Of a stretch of DNA of 64,000 bases, positions 62,661 through 64,000 are shown piece after piece. The stretch is taken from positions 186,001-250,000 of the forward strand of contig PQWQ01000006.1 of assembly GCA_002943765.1 (NCBI GenBank), in the 5' to 3' direction. The notes under the pieces are model-generated. The model did no database searches. It was not told where the DNA came from and saw only the letters and a program-made list of their open reading frames with translations. The stretch's first letter is position 1, and every line of letters starts with the position of its first letter. The position numbers were made by a program, and so were the translations under genes. Origin of the DNA: Psoroptes ovis (Eukaryota > Arthropoda > Arachnida > Sarcoptiformes > Psoroptidae).

Positions 62661-64000
62661 ATGTCACAATTAACATTTAATTTTTTCATTTTAATATCTT
62701 TAATAAATTATTCCTTTGCTTTTCAATGTCAAGGTATGTAATGGAATTCTAAATGCATTGTAAATTATTTAAATTTTCTCACTAATTCATTTATCTGTTT
62801 AGATGATGGTTTTTATCCGCATCCATCAGATTGTCAAAAATTTTTGCGATGTGTGAATCTCCGGCCAATAACATTTGATTGTGCACCTGGTACACATTAT
62901 AATCCATCTATTATGGCATGTGATTGGCCTTATAATTCCGGTTGTTTACAATCATCATCAAATCCAGAATCTGAGGCAGTATCACTTGATTATGATGTTA
63001 AGCCAGAGGCAAGTAATCCATCGATCGAATATGCTCGTCAAGAGTTACCGAATCATTCCCATAATAATGGAAATCCCAATAACCAATATTTCTCGCGAAG
63101 ACCAATTTATTCAAACAATGATTATAATTACAATAATTATCATCATACAAATGCCCCTATTATTCGTGAACAATATCAATCAAATGACAATTATGATTAT
63201 GATCATCATCAATCATCTATACAATCTCCGCCATCATCATACAGACCGAGGGCATTTAATAACAATTATAACAATAAACATATTCAGCCATCAATACAAC
63301 CCATCGAACCTGAAAAACCACGTTATAATCGAATGGATCAAATATATGGTAATCGTGTCAATCATAATCCATCGAATAGGCCAAAAAATGAACGAATTAT
63401 AGTAGAACCAAGGAAATTCAACCCAGACCAATTATATTATGATCCACAAACTGGTATATATCATCAATTCCACTATGATGAGGATGATGATAGATTTTAT
63501 GATAAGTATAATTCGAATGAAGATGATCATAAATTATCATCTAAGCAACAAATAAACACAAATCCATATCATCAACATGAAACCAATGATCATGATGATT
63601 ATTCACGAAACATCAAAACTCCGTCCTTCAAAACAACAACACAATCACCATTAAAAATGTATTCACGTGATAAATATTTACCAAATAACCCAAAAAACAA
63701 TTACAATCAATATCAAGATACTAAAAATGCTAAAATTAAACAACCTTCACAACAAGAACAACAAATATTGATTGATGAAAATGATAAAAAACATGAACCA
63801 AAACAACAACAACCAAATCATAAGCAAACAATTTATAATAATAATATTGATGATGATTCAAATTATGATAAAATTGTTCGCAAAAGGCCAATTAAAAAGC
63901 CACAAAATGTCAAAGTAAAATCACCAACAACAACAACTACAACGACTACAACTGAATCGCCAGTCATCTCAACTCAATCAACACAGCCAACAAATCAAGC
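62661..64000 (+). CDS. Secreted chitin-binding (ChtBD2/peritrophin-A) protein, 3' end beyond window
   Basis: Exons 62661-62733 and 62803 to beyond 64000, with a 69-nt GTATGT-TTTAG intron. Exon 1 is essentially a signal peptide (MSQLTFNFFILISLINYSFA). The mature protein starts with one ChtBD2 domain with the six expected cysteines: QCQDDGFYPHPSDCQKFLRC, then TFDCAPGTHYNPSIMACDWP, then NSGC. The aromatic residues for chitin contact are present. The rest (>350 residues) is Asn/Tyr/His/Pro/Gln-rich, acidic in places, and becomes Thr-rich near the window end (a Thr run after KVKSPT), suggesting a mucin-like O-glycosylated linker. It probably acts in cuticle or peritrophic matrix. Further ChtBD2 domains may follow outside the window. 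At least 423 codons are visible with no stop. Confidence 0.87.

Overview
The window is about 70% A+T eukaryotic DNA. Most genes are compact, with 53-82 nt GT-AG introns. An astigmatid mite of the house-dust or scab mite kind is the best guess. It rests on the base composition, the short introns, an arthropod-style ChtBD2 chitin-binding protein, an arthropod DIP/lachesin-type immunoglobulin protein and a mariner transposase. This is inference, because no ribosomal or mitochondrial marker is present.

Layout. 1-5.1 kb is AT-rich with no gene I can defend. 5.1-5.9 kb (-) is a five-exon MCRIP2-like gene. 6.6-7.6 kb (-) is an uninterrupted mariner-type transposase gene that has lost two of its three catalytic acids. 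8.0-25.6 kb is a dense gene block: POLD2 (+), mitochondrial acetoacetyl-CoA thiolase (-), an MFSD4-like transporter (-), a Ser/Asn-rich secreted protein (+), a C2H2 zinc-finger protein (-), nucleoside diphosphate kinase (+), a POT1-like telomere protein (-), EED of PRC2 (+) and a TIL-domain secreted protein (-). Many neighbours are convergent with nearly touching 3' ends, or head-to-head on short shared promoters (POT1/EED, zinc finger/NDK).

30.3-61.2 kb (-) is one long gene with at least 11 exons. It encodes a three-Ig-domain adhesion protein of the DIP/lachesin/IgLON type. Its first intron is about 23 kb, hundreds of times the local norm, and accounts for most of the second half of the window. 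That intron is mostly microsatellite-rich AT DNA with a few GC-richer islands, hairpins, a CACGTG cluster and an 80-bp mariner-derived MITE.

61.8-62.4 kb (+) is a small unrecognised gene whose two open frames meet exactly at an A AAA AAC heptamer (programmed -1 frameshift, sequence error or decayed gene). 62.66 kb to the end (+) is a chitin-binding secreted protein that runs off the window.

Functionally the block is mostly housekeeping: replication (POLD2), nucleotide balance (NDK), ketone/isoleucine metabolism (thiolase), telomere protection (POT1) and Polycomb repression (EED). The candidates most worth following are the catalytically dead but intact mariner ORF, the frameshift-joined small gene, the giant Ig-gene intron with its islands, and a possible cysteine-rich 66-nt cassette exon inside it.
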